64,000 nt of DNA from NCBI GenBank assembly GCA_020442465.1, contig JAGRJY010000160.1:155466-219465 (forward strand). The letters run 5' to 3'. Positions 1 to 8,269 of the stretch are shown here, piece by piece. Positions within the stretch are counted from its first letter, which is position 1. The number at the start of each line of letters is the position of its first letter. The position numbers and the translations under genes were made by a program. The stretch is from Lysobacterales bacterium (GTDB lineage Bacteria; Pseudomonadota; Gammaproteobacteria; Xanthomonadales; Xanthomonadaceae). Under the pieces are notes generated by a model, which saw only the letters and a program-made list of their open reading frames with translations, made no database searches and had not been told where the DNA came from.

Positions 1-155
1 GCATGGATCGCAAGGGTCGCACCCTGCAGCTGTCGATCCGCGCCAAGGACGAGGCCGATCTGCGTGAAACCCTGGAGGAATACTCCAACGCTTCGGGCGG
101 CACCACCAAGCTGGGTGCGCTGCTCCGCGAGCAGCTCGGCAGCAAGTCCGAGTAA
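1..155 (+). CDS. rpsA: 30S ribosomal protein S1, C-terminal end (partial)
   Basis: The window opens inside a reading frame (in frame from base 3) that ends at a TAA at 153-155. The last 50 residues include [14 protein letters not shown] and end [14 protein letters not shown], matching the C-terminal tail after the last S1 motif of bacterial ribosomal protein S1. S1 binds mRNA and helps initiation on the 30S subunit. The gene is cut by the window edge, so its start is not seen. It is followed by ihfB, the usual rpsA-ihfB order of gammaproteobacteria. Confidence 0.85.
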   Translation, partial: MDRKGRTLQLSIRAKDEADLRETLEEYSNASGGTTKLGALLREQLGSKSE

Positions 156-217
156 GATGCACCCCGGTGCAGGCATTTGCCTGCACCGGGTACTCGCTTC
201 CAGTCGGGTGGGGTGGC

Positions 218-508
218 ATGACGAAGTCTGAGTTGATCGAAGCGCTGTCGGCCCGTCAGACACATCTGAAGTCGGACGACGTCGACATGGCGGTGAAGAC
301 CATCCTCGAGCAGATGGGTGATGCCCTCGCTGACGGCGGACGTATCGAGATCCGCGGCTTCGGCAGCTTCTCCCTGCATTTCCGTCCGCCGCGCATGGGC
401 CGCAATCCCAAGACCGGCCAGACCGTGGCGCTGCCCGGAAAGCACGTTCCGCATTTCAAGCCGGGCAAGGAGCTCCGCGAACGGGTCAACAGCGGATCCA
501 GCCGCTGA
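218..508 (+). CDS. ihfB: Integration host factor subunit beta
   Basis: 96-aa HU/IHF-family DNA-bending protein; with IHF-alpha it forms a heterodimer that sharply bends specific sites and acts in nucleoid architecture, transcription and recombination. The N-terminal [10 protein letters not shown], the [13 protein letters not shown] segment (residues 41-53) and the beta-arm GRNPKTG (61-67) with its intercalating proline are family hallmarks; the C-terminal [10 protein letters not shown] is typical of IHF-beta. The frame extends upstream to 167, but homologues begin at the ATG at 218, so I chose that start. It lies just after rpsA and before lapA. Confidence 0.95.
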   Translation: MTKSELIEALSARQTHLKSDDVDMAVKTILEQMGDALADGGRIEIRGFGSFSLHFRPPRMGRNPKTGQTVALPGKHVPHFKPGKELRERVNSGSSR

Positions 509-536
509 TCCGGCGGGTCGTACGGCACGGAAGTCG

Positions 537-815
537 ATGCGCACTCTCTCCTACCTGATGCTCGCGGTGATGGTCCTGCTCGGACTGTTGTTCTCCGCGC
601 TCAATGACAGCGAAGTGGCTGTCGATCTGTATTTCGTCCAGTGGTCTGCGTCGCTCGGCGGTGCCCTCGTGGCGGCGCTGGTGATTGGCTTTGCGCTTGC
701 CGGCCTGGTGCTGTGGCTGCTCGTGATCTGGCCGCAGCAGCGACAGCTGGCCAATGCGCGGCGCGCGATAGCGTCGCCCAAGACCCCGAGTCGCCACGAC
801 ACGGTCGACCGGTGA
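537..815 (+). CDS. lapA: LapA family inner-membrane protein (lipopolysaccharide assembly protein A)
   Basis: 92-aa protein with two hydrophobic segments (about residues 5-22 and 40-65) separated by a short polar stretch containing NDSEVAVDL, the layout of LapA/YciS (DUF1049). In E. coli LapA works with LapB in controlling LPS synthesis and assembly at the inner membrane. The stop codon overlaps the GTG start of lapB, so the two are probably translationally coupled. The frame is open back to 318, but that stretch only overlaps ihfB; the ATG at 537 gives the expected N-terminus. Confidence 0.85.
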   Translation: MRTLSYLMLAVMVLLGLLFSALNDSEVAVDLYFVQWSASLGGALVAALVIGFALAGLVLWLLVIWPQQRQLANARRAIASPKTPSRHDTVDR

Positions 816-1984
816 TCGAATACGGTTTGCTGGTTCTGCTGCTGCCTGTCGCCGCGGTGTCGGGCTGGTATGCCGGACGGCGAGGCAGCGCCCGACACGC
901 AGGGCAGAAGGTCAGTCGACTCTCGACGACCTATTTCCGCGGTCTGAACTACCTGCTCAACGAGCAGCCCGACAAGGCCATCGAGGTCTTCCTCAAGATC
1001 GCCGAGGTCGACAAGCGCACCGTCGAGACGCAGTTTGCGCTGGGCAATCTGTTCCGCCGTCGCGGTGAGGTCGATCGTGCGATTCGCGTGCATCAGAACC
1101 TGATCGCCCGGCAGGGACTGACCGACGAGCACAAGTCCCAGGCTCTGCTCGAACTCGGCGAGGACTACATGCGCGCCGGCCTGCTCGATCGCGCCGAAAC
1201 CCTGTTCTGCGACCTCGTTGCGGTGTCCCATTGTGCGCCCGACGCGCTGCGCCACCTGATCGCGATCTATCAACAGGAGCGTGATTGGCACAAGGCCATC
1301 GAACACGCCAGCCGGCTGGAGGAGGTCACCGGCGAATCGTCGGCGCGCATGGTGGCGCAGTTCCACTGTGAACTGGCCGAGCAGGCACGTATCGCCGGCC
1401 GCATCGAAGAAGCGCGGGATCAACTCAAGTCGGCGTTCGAGGTAGAGGCCAACTGTGTCCGCGCCGGACTGATCGAAGGCAAGCTCGACATTCTCGAAGG
1501 CCAGGACGCCGCGGCCATTCGCTCGCTGGAACGGGTGGCTCGCCACGATCCAGACATCATCCCGGAGCTGCTCAAGCCGCTGATGCAAGCCTACGAGCGG
1601 CGGGAGGACTGGCACCGCGCCCGTGCGTTCCTGGCCGAAACGCTCGAACGTCACCCCGGCGTGTCGGTGCTGCTGGCGTTGACTCGATTGATCGAGCGTG
1701 AAGATGGCGCCGATGCGGCGATCGACTTCCTCACCAACCAGCTGCGTCGCCGTCCGTCGGTGCGCGGGCAGGGCGCGCTGATCGAGCTGTCACTCGCCAA
1801 GCGCCCGCAGGAAGAACGCGATGTGTTGCTCGTGCTGCGCCAGCTCTGTGACCAGCTGGTCGCCGGCGCGCCTGCCTACCGCTGCGGGCACTGCGGATTC
1901 GGTGCCCGCAGCCACCACTGGCAGTGTCCCAGCTGCAAGAACTGGGGCACCGTGAAGCCCATCCACGGGGCCGCCGGTGAATGA
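812..1984 (+). CDS. lapB: Lipopolysaccharide assembly protein B
   Basis: 390 aa, the usual LapB (YciM) length. An N-terminal membrane anchor (residues 2-20, IEYGLLVLLLPVAAVSGWY) is followed by TPR helices (about 40-340) and a C-terminal rubredoxin-type zinc ribbon with two CxxC pairs (CGHC and CPSC, about 358-375). In E. coli LapB is the adaptor that directs the FtsH protease to LpxC and so sets LPS levels. The GTG start at 812 overlaps the lapA stop and gives the conserved N-terminus; the longer upstream frame lies inside lapA. The end overlaps the next gene by 8 bases. Confidence 0.93.
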   Translation: MIEYGLLVLLLPVAAVSGWYAGRRGSARHAGQKVSRLSTTYFRGLNYLLNEQPDKAIEVFLKIAEVDKRTVETQFALGNLFRRRGEVDRAIRVHQNLIARQGLTDEHKSQALLELGEDYMRAGLLDRAETLFCDLVAVSHCAPDALRHLIAIYQQERDWHKAIEHASRLEEVTGESSARMVAQFHCELAEQARIAGRIEEARDQLKSAFEVEANCVRAGLIEGKLDILEGQDAAAIRSLERVARHDPDIIPELLKPLMQAYERREDWHRARAFLAETLERHPGVSVLLALTRLIEREDGADAAIDFLTNQLRRRPSVRGQGALIELSLAKRPQEERDVLLVLRQLCDQLVAGAPAYRCGHCGFGARSHHWQCPSCKNWGTVKPIHGAAGE

Positions 1985-2996
1985 CGGCTGGATGCTTCCC
2001 GCGACGACCGGTCTGCTGTCGCTCGCGCTGACGGCCGCGTCGATCGTCTATGCGCGGCGACGCGCCTTGCTGGATCATCCGGGGCAACGCAGATCGCACA
2101 CCGTCGCCACGCCGCGCGGCGGTGGCATCGGAGCCGTGCTCGCCGTCCTGTGTGTCTGGGCGCTGGGTCACGCGACGAGTCTGCTGCCGGCGGCCGCGCC
2201 GTGGCCCTGGTCATTCCTGCTCGGGCTGCTGCTCATCGCCGGCATCGGCTGGTGGGACGACCATCGACCGCTCTCTCCGATTTCCCGATTGGCCGTGCAC
2301 GCGATCGGTGCAGCCTGTCTGGCCCTGGGCTGGGTCGAAGGCCTCGGCCCGAGCTCGTCAGTGTGGGTCCTGGGCCTGGTCGCCGTAGTGGTCACGATGG
2401 TCGCGGTGAATGCCTGCAATTTCATGGATGGCATCAACGGTCTGGCGTCGACACAGGTGGCGCTGTGCGGTGTCGCCATCGCTCTGGCGGGAACCGGCGG
2501 GCCAGGCGAGCCCAGCCTGGCGGTGCCTTTCTCGACGGCCATGGCAGCCGCCGCGCTGGGTTTCCTGCCGTTCAACTTTCCGCGCGCCCGGATCTTTCTG
2601 GGAGATGTGGGCAGCGGATTCTTCGGCGCCGCCGTCGCGTTGATGCTGCTGCTTGCCTGGGGAGAGGATCTGGCGCCACCGGCTCTGTTGCTCTTGCTGC
2701 CATCGGCATTTCTGCTCGACGCCGGGCTGACCCTGATGCGCCGAGTGTTCGCGGGTCGTCGCTGGTATCGTGCGCACCGGGAACACCTGTACCAGTGGCT
2801 GGTCCGAAGCGGCATGACGCACACCCGGGTTACGCTCATTTACGCGCTGTGGACGGCTTCGATGGCTGCACTTCTGCTGGCGGCGCCAGCCCAGGCCTGG
2901 CTTTGGGCAGCCGCGGCGTACGCGTTGGGCGTGGCCCTGTGGTGGCGGGGCAAACGCTGGTGTCTCGTTCGCGCGGCCCAGGGGCGCATCGCATGA
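1977..2996 (+). CDS. Undecaprenyl-phosphate sugar-1-phosphate transferase, GT4 (WecA/MraY type)
   Basis: 339-aa polytopic membrane protein with the polyprenyl-phosphate N-acetylhexosamine-1-phosphate transferase signature: HTVATPRGGG (41-50), an Asp pair (D94-D95) in GWWDDHRPLS, FMDGINGL (149-156), FLGDVGSG (207-214) and a late HREH (267-270). Such enzymes load the first sugar phosphate onto undecaprenyl phosphate to start O-antigen or exopolysaccharide repeat units. The donor sugar cannot be told from sequence. The GTG at 1977 overlaps lapB; an ATG at 1992 is a possible alternative start. The following genes supply sugar nucleotides, consistent with a glycan locus. Confidence 0.85.
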   Translation: MNDGWMLPATTGLLSLALTAASIVYARRRALLDHPGQRRSHTVATPRGGGIGAVLAVLCVWALGHATSLLPAAAPWPWSFLLGLLLIAGIGWWDDHRPLSPISRLAVHAIGAACLALGWVEGLGPSSSVWVLGLVAVVVTMVAVNACNFMDGINGLASTQVALCGVAIALAGTGGPGEPSLAVPFSTAMAAAALGFLPFNFPRARIFLGDVGSGFFGAAVALMLLLAWGEDLAPPALLLLLPSAFLLDAGLTLMRRVFAGRRWYRAHREHLYQWLVRSGMTHTRVTLIYALWTASMAALLLAAPAQAWLWAAAAYALGVALWWRGKRWCLVRAAQGRIA

Positions 2997-4891
2997 ACCT
3001 GGCCAACTGGGTCGGGCGCATCCACCCGCGTATCGCCGTGGTGTTGCACGACCTCGCCATGGTCTGGCTTTCCTGGGTGCTCGCCAGCCGACTGCGCTGG
3101 TCGCTGATGCCCTGGCCGCGCGAGACGCCCTGGTGGAGCGAAGAGGTGGCACTCGTCCTGTGTGCCCAGGCACTGGTGTTCTGGTGGACCGGCCTGTACC
3201 GGGGCTTGTGGCGCTTCGCCAGCCTGCCGGACCTGTGGAACATCGGTCGCGCTGCGGTCGTCGGGACGTTGACCGTGACCCTCGCGCTGTTCCTGTTCAG
3301 CCGACTCGAAGACGTGCCGCGTGGCGTGCTTGCGCTGTATCCGATCTTCCTGTTCTTTGCGCTGGGCGTGCCGCGCATGGCCTATCGCTATTGGAAGGAC
3401 AGCCGCAATCAGGGCGTGGACCGCTCGCGCCAGCGTCGTGTGCTGATCCTCGGCGCGGGCAGCGCGGGCGAGACCCTGGTGCGCGATCTCAAGCGCGAGT
3501 CGCTGCTCAGCCCGGTGGGTTTCCTGGACGACAGCCGTGCCCTGCGCGGCGCCCGCGTGCACGGCGTGCCGGTGCTCGGCGAGATCTCCAGACTGCCTGA
3601 GATCGCTCGAGGCGTCGCCGCGGAGATGGTGCTGATCGCGATGCCTACCGCCACCAACCAGCAGATGCAGCGCGTGGTCGAGCTGTGTGAGTCGATCGGC
3701 ATCGCGTTCCGCACCGTGCCGCGCCTGCAGGACGTGGTCGAGGGCAAGGCCAGCTTCACCGCGCTCAAGGAAGTGGCGATCGAAGACCTGCTCGGGCGCG
3801 ATCCGGTTTCACTGGACTGGTCTGCGATCCGTCTCTCGATCCAGGGCAGAAGGGTGCTGGTGACTGGCGGGGGCGGCTCGATCGGCAGCGAGCTCTGCAG
3901 ACAGGTGGCCCGTCTGGGTGTCCAGCAATTGGTGGTGCTGGAACTCTCCGAGTACAACCTCTATCGCGTCGAGCAGGAACTGGGCGAGGAATTTCCGCAG
4001 CTTGATCTGGTTTGCGTGCTCGGCGACGCCGGTGACGTCGCCCTGGTCGATCGCGCGCTGGCCGAGTACGCCGTGCAGTTGGTCTTCCATGCCGCGGCGT
4101 TCAAGCACGTGCCGCTGCTGCAGCGACAGCTTCGCGAGGCCATGCGCAATAACGTGCTGGCCACCCACACGCTGGCGAGCTGCTGTGCACGCCGAGGTGT
4201 TGAACGCTTCATCCTGGTGTCGACCGACAAGGCCGTGAATCCGGCGAACGTGATGGGGGCTAGCAAGCGGCTGGCGGAAATCGCCTGCCAGGCGGTATTC
4301 GAGCCCACGTCCACACGTTTCGTCACCGTGCGATTCGGCAACGTGCTGGGCTCGGCAGGCAGTGTCGTGCCGCTGTTCCGCCAGCAAATCCGTCGTGGCG
4401 GGCCGGTCACTGTCACCGATCCGGATATCACGCGCTACTTCATGACGATTCCCGAGGCCTGCCAGCTGATTCTGCAGGCCATGACGCTGGGCGAGGGCGG
4501 CGAGGTGTTTGCGCTCGATATGGGCGAGCCGGTTCGAATCCGCTATCTGGCGGAGCAGATGATCCTTCTCGCCGGCAAGGTGCCTGGCCGCGACATCCAG
4601 ATCGAATACACCGGGCTGCGTCCGGGTGAAAAGAAGTTCGAGGAACTGTTTCATCCGCAGGAGGACTACCAGACCACCAGCCACCCGAAGATCTGGCGCG
4701 CCCAGTCTCGCGCGGTCCACGGCGAGCGCCTCGGTCGCGCCATCGAAGACATGCGCGGCTGGATCGCGCGATACGAAGAGCAACATCTCGACGCTATGCT
4801 GCGCGACTGGGTGCCCGAACTCGCCGAATCGGTCGTGGCGTCCGAAACATCGGCACTCGAAGGTGCCATCCAGGGACAGGAGAACGCTTGA
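2993..4891 (+). CDS. CapD/FlaA1/WbpM-type nucleoside-diphosphate-sugar 4,6-dehydratase, membrane-bound
   Basis: 632 aa. About four N-terminal membrane segments precede a first Rossmann-like domain (LILGAGSAGE, about 145-155) and a second, catalytic extended-SDR domain with VTGGGGSIGSE (about 287-297). The SDR Tyr of YxxxK is replaced by Met (MGASK, K about 424), as in the WbpM/CapD group. These proteins usually act as UDP-GlcNAc 4,6-dehydratases feeding modified aminosugars (QuiNAc, FucNAc, bacillosamine) to surface glycans. The ATG at 2993 overlaps the preceding transferase; the frame further upstream is a shadow of that gene. Confidence 0.87.
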   Translation: MNLANWVGRIHPRIAVVLHDLAMVWLSWVLASRLRWSLMPWPRETPWWSEEVALVLCAQALVFWWTGLYRGLWRFASLPDLWNIGRAAVVGTLTVTLALFLFSRLEDVPRGVLALYPIFLFFALGVPRMAYRYWKDSRNQGVDRSRQRRVLILGAGSAGETLVRDLKRESLLSPVGFLDDSRALRGARVHGVPVLGEISRLPEIARGVAAEMVLIAMPTATNQQMQRVVELCESIGIAFRTVPRLQDVVEGKASFTALKEVAIEDLLGRDPVSLDWSAIRLSIQGRRVLVTGGGGSIGSELCRQVARLGVQQLVVLELSEYNLYRVEQELGEEFPQLDLVCVLGDAGDVALVDRALAEYAVQLVFHAAAFKHVPLLQRQLREAMRNNVLATHTLASCCARRGVERFILVSTDKAVNPANVMGASKRLAEIACQAVFEPTSTRFVTVRFGNVLGSAGSVVPLFRQQIRRGGPVTVTDPDITRYFMTIPEACQLILQAMTLGEGGEVFALDMGEPVRIRYLAEQMILLAGKVPGRDIQIEYTGLRPGEKKFEELFHPQEDYQTTSHPKIWRAQSRAVHGERLGRAIEDMRGWIARYEEQHLDAMLRDWVPELAESVVASETSALEGAIQGQENA

Positions 4892-5790
4892 TGTTCAAGG
4901 TGCGCAAGGCGGTATTTCCGGTGGCGGGTCTGGGAACCCGGTTTCTGCCGGCGACGAAGACGGTGCCGAAGGAAATGTTGCCGATCGTTGACCGGCCGCT
5001 GATCCAATACGCGGTGGACGAGGCGATCGAGGCGGGGTGCGACACACTGGTGTTCGTGACCAATCGCTACAAGCATGCGGTGGCCGACTATTTCGACAAG
5101 GCCTACGAACTCGAGCAGAAGCTGGAAAAATCCGGCAAGACCGAACTGCTGGCGATGATCCGGGATGTGCTGCCGGCCGACGTCCGCGCCGTATTCGTGA
5201 CCCAGGCGGAAGCGCTCGGCCTCGGTCACGCGGTGATGTGCGCCGAGCCGGTCGTGGGCAATGAGCCGTTCGCCGTGCTGCTTCCGGACGACCTCATCTG
5301 GAACAACCGCCTGGGGTCCACGGGCCGCGGAGCACTCGGACAGATGGTCGACATCGCCCATCGCGATCGCAGCAGTGTCATCGCCGTGCAGGATGTCCCG
5401 CGCGAGCAGACCGGCAGCTACGGCATCGTTGACGTGAATGGCGTCACCGACAACCCCGCGGATATCCGCGGTATGGTCGAGAAGCCGCATCCCGAAGTGG
5501 CGCCGAGTACTCGGGCCGTGGTGGGGCGGTATGTGCTCAGCCCGAGGATTTTCGAACTGCTGCACCAGACACGCCCGGGCAAGGGCGGCGAGATCCAGCT
5601 CACCGATGCCATCGCCGCGCTGCTGGGCGAGGAGCGCGTGCAGGCCTATGAGTTCGAGGGGCGTCGCTTCGACTGTGGCAGTCGCGTCGGTCTGGTCGAA
5701 GCCACCATCCAGTTCGCGCTCGATCACGATGACCTCGCGGGACCGGTGCGGGCCTATCTCGAGCAGGCGCTGGCCGAACCGCGGCGCTAG
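4891..5790 (+). CDS. galU: UTP-glucose-1-phosphate uridylyltransferase
   Basis: 299 aa, typical GalU length. The nucleotide-binding start PVAGLGTRFLPATKTVPKEM and the DRPLIQYAVDEA segment define the enzyme, which makes UDP-glucose from UTP and glucose-1-phosphate for LPS core, exopolysaccharide and osmoregulated glucans. A good Shine-Dalgarno sequence (GGACAGGAG, 4874-4882) precedes the ATG at 4891. A TTG three bases upstream is the formal frame start, but the ATG is preferred. It overlaps the last base of the dehydratase gene and probably closes the glycan operon. Confidence 0.95.
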   Translation: MFKVRKAVFPVAGLGTRFLPATKTVPKEMLPIVDRPLIQYAVDEAIEAGCDTLVFVTNRYKHAVADYFDKAYELEQKLEKSGKTELLAMIRDVLPADVRAVFVTQAEALGLGHAVMCAEPVVGNEPFAVLLPDDLIWNNRLGSTGRGALGQMVDIAHRDRSSVIAVQDVPREQTGSYGIVDVNGVTDNPADIRGMVEKPHPEVAPSTRAVVGRYVLSPRIFELLHQTRPGKGGEIQLTDAIAALLGEERVQAYEFEGRRFDCGSRVGLVEATIQFALDHDDLAGPVRAYLEQALAEPRR

Positions 5791-5808
5791 GCCACACGGT
5801 CGCGCGAA

Positions 5809-5884
5809 GGGATTTCGCCATGCGATGGCGTGATGCGACGGCACGATCAGTGGGCAGACGCCAAGCGCCCTGAAGGCAAATCCC
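5809..5884. repeat. Nested inverted repeats between galU and the FAD oxidoreductase
   Basis: GGGATTTCGCC (5809-5819) is nearly complementary to GGCAAATCCC (5875-5884), and CGCCAT/ATGGCG (5816-5821 and 5825-5830) forms a perfect 6-bp stem with a 3-nt loop inside. No T-run follows, so this is at best a rho-dependent-type or processing structure at the end of the galU transcript. Confidence 0.35.
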
Positions 5885-5902
5885 GAAGCGCGTGCCGACG
5901 GA

Positions 5903-5908
5903 TAGAAT
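5903..5908 (+). promoter_or_regulatory. Candidate -10 element (TAGAAT) for the FAD oxidoreductase gene
   Basis: TAGAAT matches the sigma-70 -10 consensus at five of six bases and lies about 30 bases before the ATG at 5939. No convincing -35 is seen at the right distance. It supports the ATG start over the GTG at 5909, which would fall upstream of the predicted transcription start. Confidence 0.4.
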
Positions 5909-5938
5909 GTGCCCCCCGACCCTGTCCGCGTGAGGCGC

Positions 5939-7234
5939 ATGCAGGACGCCACAGCGACCTACTACCGTTCGACCCTCGGTGAGGCATCGAGCGGCGCGGC
6001 CAGCCTGTCGGACAACGTCGAGACGCGCGTGTGCGTGGTGGGCGGCGGCTTTGCCGGTCTTAACACGGTGCTTGGTCTGGCCGAGCGCGGCATGCGCGAT
6101 GTGGTGTTGCTTGAGGGCTCGGAGATCGCCCACGGGGCGTCCGGACGCAATGGCGGATTCGTATTTGGCGGGTTTTCCCTCGGTCCGGGGAAGCTGGCTG
6201 CCGGCCTCGGGGCGGAAACGGCCCGGGCGATGTATCGCGGCACGGTCGACGCGGTCGATCTGATCCGACGACGCTGCCACGAACTGTCGATCGACTGTGA
6301 CCTGGTCGATGAGGGTGTGTACTGGGCCCACTGGTTTCGCGACCCTGGCCCGATGCTGCGTTTCCGTGACGCCCTGGCCTCGGGATTCGGCCAGCACTGG
6401 GACTGGATCGAGCCCGAATCGTTCCGCGGCATGGTTCGAAGTCGGCGCTATCACGGCGCGCTGTTCGAACGTAACGCGATGCACTTCCATCCGCTCAAGT
6501 ACGCGCTGGGACTGGCTCGGGCATGCGTGGCGGCTGGCGTGCGCGTGTTCGAACACGCTCCGGCCACCGCGATCCACCGCGATGGACAGGGCTGGCGCGT
6601 CCAGTCCGGCGAACACGTGGTGCGATGCGAACAGGTCGTGCTGGCCTGCGGCGGCTATCTGGCTGGACTGCGTCAGGCGGTGGACGCGAGCGTCCTGCCG
6701 ATCGCCACTTATGTGCTGGTGACCGAGCCGCTCGGTGCGCGCATGGGAGACGTACTGGGCACGCGTTCGGCCATCTACGACTCGCGTTTTGCCTTCGACT
6801 ACTACCGCCCGCTGATCGACAGCCGGCTTTTGTGGGGAGGGCGGATCTCCATTCGCGACCGCAGCCCGCTCGAAGTCGAGCGTCTGCTGCGCCGCGATCT
6901 TCTGCGTGTATATCCGCAGTGCGAGGGGATTGGCATCGACTTCGCCTGGTCGGGTCTGATGAGTTACGCGCGCCACGAAATGCCGCAACTGGCCAACCCG
7001 GAGCCGGGACTCTGGGTGGCCCAGGCATTCGGCGGCCACGGCGTCGCGCCGACGACCCTGGCCGGCGAAGTGCTGGCCGCGCGGATTCTGGACGACCACC
7101 CCCTGTGGGCGCCCTGGCAACGCTATGGCCTGGTCTCGGCATTCAAGCCGTTGGGGCTTTGGGCGGCCCAGCTGAACTATTGGTGGTTGCAGGCCCGGGA
7201 CGCCTGGCACGAACGCATGGATAGATTGCGATGA
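5939..7234 (+). CDS. FAD-dependent amine oxidoreductase (DAO family, PuuB-like)
   Basis: 431 aa. After a short N-terminal region with a TYYRSTLGEAS segment, a dinucleotide-binding motif (VCVVGGGFAGLNT, about 27-39) opens the FAD domain, and SGRNGGFVFGG follows. The C-terminal FGGHGVAPTTLAGEVLA is the second FAD-contact region of D-amino-acid-oxidase-fold enzymes. The YY motif and overall arrangement resemble gamma-glutamylputrescine oxidoreductase (PuuB), but the true amine or amino-acid substrate is unknown. The start at 5939 was chosen because of a GAGG ribosome-binding sequence just upstream and a -10 element at 5903-5908. A dimethylargininase gene follows, which suggests nitrogen or amine catabolism. 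Confidence 0.75.
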   Translation: MQDATATYYRSTLGEASSGAASLSDNVETRVCVVGGGFAGLNTVLGLAERGMRDVVLLEGSEIAHGASGRNGGFVFGGFSLGPGKLAAGLGAETARAMYRGTVDAVDLIRRRCHELSIDCDLVDEGVYWAHWFRDPGPMLRFRDALASGFGQHWDWIEPESFRGMVRSRRYHGALFERNAMHFHPLKYALGLARACVAAGVRVFEHAPATAIHRDGQGWRVQSGEHVVRCEQVVLACGGYLAGLRQAVDASVLPIATYVLVTEPLGARMGDVLGTRSAIYDSRFAFDYYRPLIDSRLLWGGRISIRDRSPLEVERLLRRDLLRVYPQCEGIGIDFAWSGLMSYARHEMPQLANPEPGLWVAQAFGGHGVAPTTLAGEVLAARILDDHPLWAPWQRYGLVSAFKPLGLWAAQLNYWWLQARDAWHERMDRLR

Positions 7235-7238
7235 GCGG

Positions 7239-7305
7239 GCGGTCCGCCCTTTGTGCCGGGCGATCGGCATGGCGGCAACTCCGGCATGAAAGGGCGGGGG
7301 ACCGC
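7239..7305. repeat. Long imperfect inverted repeat (extragenic palindrome)
   Basis: The left arm 7239-7259 (GCGGTCC, GCCCTTT, TGCCGG blocks) pairs with the right arm 7281-7305 (CCGGCA, AAAGGGC, GGACCGC blocks), with a 4-nt bulge and one further mismatch, leaving a loop of about 21 nt. About 19 base pairs can form. It lies 4 bases after the oxidoreductase stop and about 90 before the next start, without a T-run. Confidence 0.55.
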
Positions 7306-7391
7306 ATGCGGATCGACCACCCCGATGGGGCGCAGCGCGGAACGCGTCACCGGTACGGTCGCGCAAGCCTGTTTCAGCGGAGAGTGAAATC

Positions 7392-8174
7392 GTGAACTAC
7401 CAAGCCTGGGTCAGGCCGGTCAGCGCCTCGCTGGCTCATTGCGAATTGTCCTTCGTGGACCGCGATACACCCGATGTCTCTCTCGCCGTGCGCCAGCATC
7501 AGACGTACGTTGAAGCGCTCCGTCAGCTGGGCTGCATCGTCCACACACTTCCAGCGCTCGACGCGCAGCCCGATGCGGTGTTCGTCGAGGACACTGCGAT
7601 CATTGTGGACGAGCTTGCCGTCATCACCCGGCCCGGTGCAGAATCGCGTCGCGCGGAATCGGCGAGCACGCGGCAAGCGCTTGCTGCGCACATGCCCGTG
7701 GTCGAGATGTGTGCACCGGCCACCCTGGACGGCGGCGACGTCCTGCGCATCGGGCGCACCCTGTTCGTCGGTCAGTCAGCCCGCACGAATGCCGACGGCC
7801 ATGCGCAGCTCGCGACGCTTGTTGAACCGCTCGGCTACGACGTGGTGGCCATGCAGACCCGCGACTGCCTGCATCTCAAGTCGGCCGCGACCGAAGTGGC
7901 TGAGGGTGTCGTGCTGGTGCAGCCGGCGTGGTTGGCCGACGAGGCTCTGCAGCGACTGGCAAGCCGGTATCGGCTTGTCGAAGTCGACCCGAGCGAGCCG
8001 CATGCCGCGAACACGGTGCGACTGGGTGGTTCGGTGATTCATCCGGACTGCTTCCCGCACACCACGGCCAGATTGCGCGACCTCGATATCCAGGTGCTGA
8101 CCGTCGACGTGAGCGAGCTGCAGAAGGCCGAAGGTGCCGTGACCTGCTGCAGTTTGATCCGGCGCTCGGATTGA
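7392..8174 (+). CDS. Dimethylargininase / arginine deiminase-superfamily amidinohydrolase (DDAH)
   Basis: 260 aa, the DDAH size. These enzymes hydrolyse methylated arginines to citrulline and methylamines. The expected features are present: an early FVEDTAII acidic segment, LDGGDVLRIG (about residue 112), the catalytic His region CLHLKSA (about 162), and near the C-terminus a CC pair (252-253) in GAVTCCSL, one of which should be the nucleophile. The start is the GTG at 7392, with a GGAGAG sequence upstream. It is convergent with the thiolase gene. Arginine or agmatine deimination is an alternative role, but the length favours DDAH. Confidence 0.82.
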   Translation: MNYQAWVRPVSASLAHCELSFVDRDTPDVSLAVRQHQTYVEALRQLGCIVHTLPALDAQPDAVFVEDTAIIVDELAVITRPGAESRRAESASTRQALAAHMPVVEMCAPATLDGGDVLRIGRTLFVGQSARTNADGHAQLATLVEPLGYDVVAMQTRDCLHLKSAATEVAEGVVLVQPAWLADEALQRLASRYRLVEVDPSEPHAANTVRLGGSVIHPDCFPHTTARLRDLDIQVLTVDVSELQKAEGAVTCCSLIRRSD

Positions 8175-8224
8175 CTTCCGTCTGGCGGCAATGAAAGCGC
8201 GGCGCTGAATCGTTTCGTTCAGTA

Positions 8225-8258
8225 CGACGCGGGCTCGAATTTTCGATGGCCCGCGTCG
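8225..8258. terminator. Perfect 10-bp hairpin between convergent genes
   Basis: CGACGCGGGC (8225-8234) and GCCCGCGTCG (8249-8258) form a perfect stem with a 14-nt loop between the convergent dimethylargininase and thiolase genes. A smaller CTGAA/TTCAG stem precedes it (8205-8222). There is no T-run, so it may stabilise 3' ends or act with another termination mechanism on either strand. Confidence 0.5.
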
Positions 8259-8269
8259 CCGAAGCGGGG

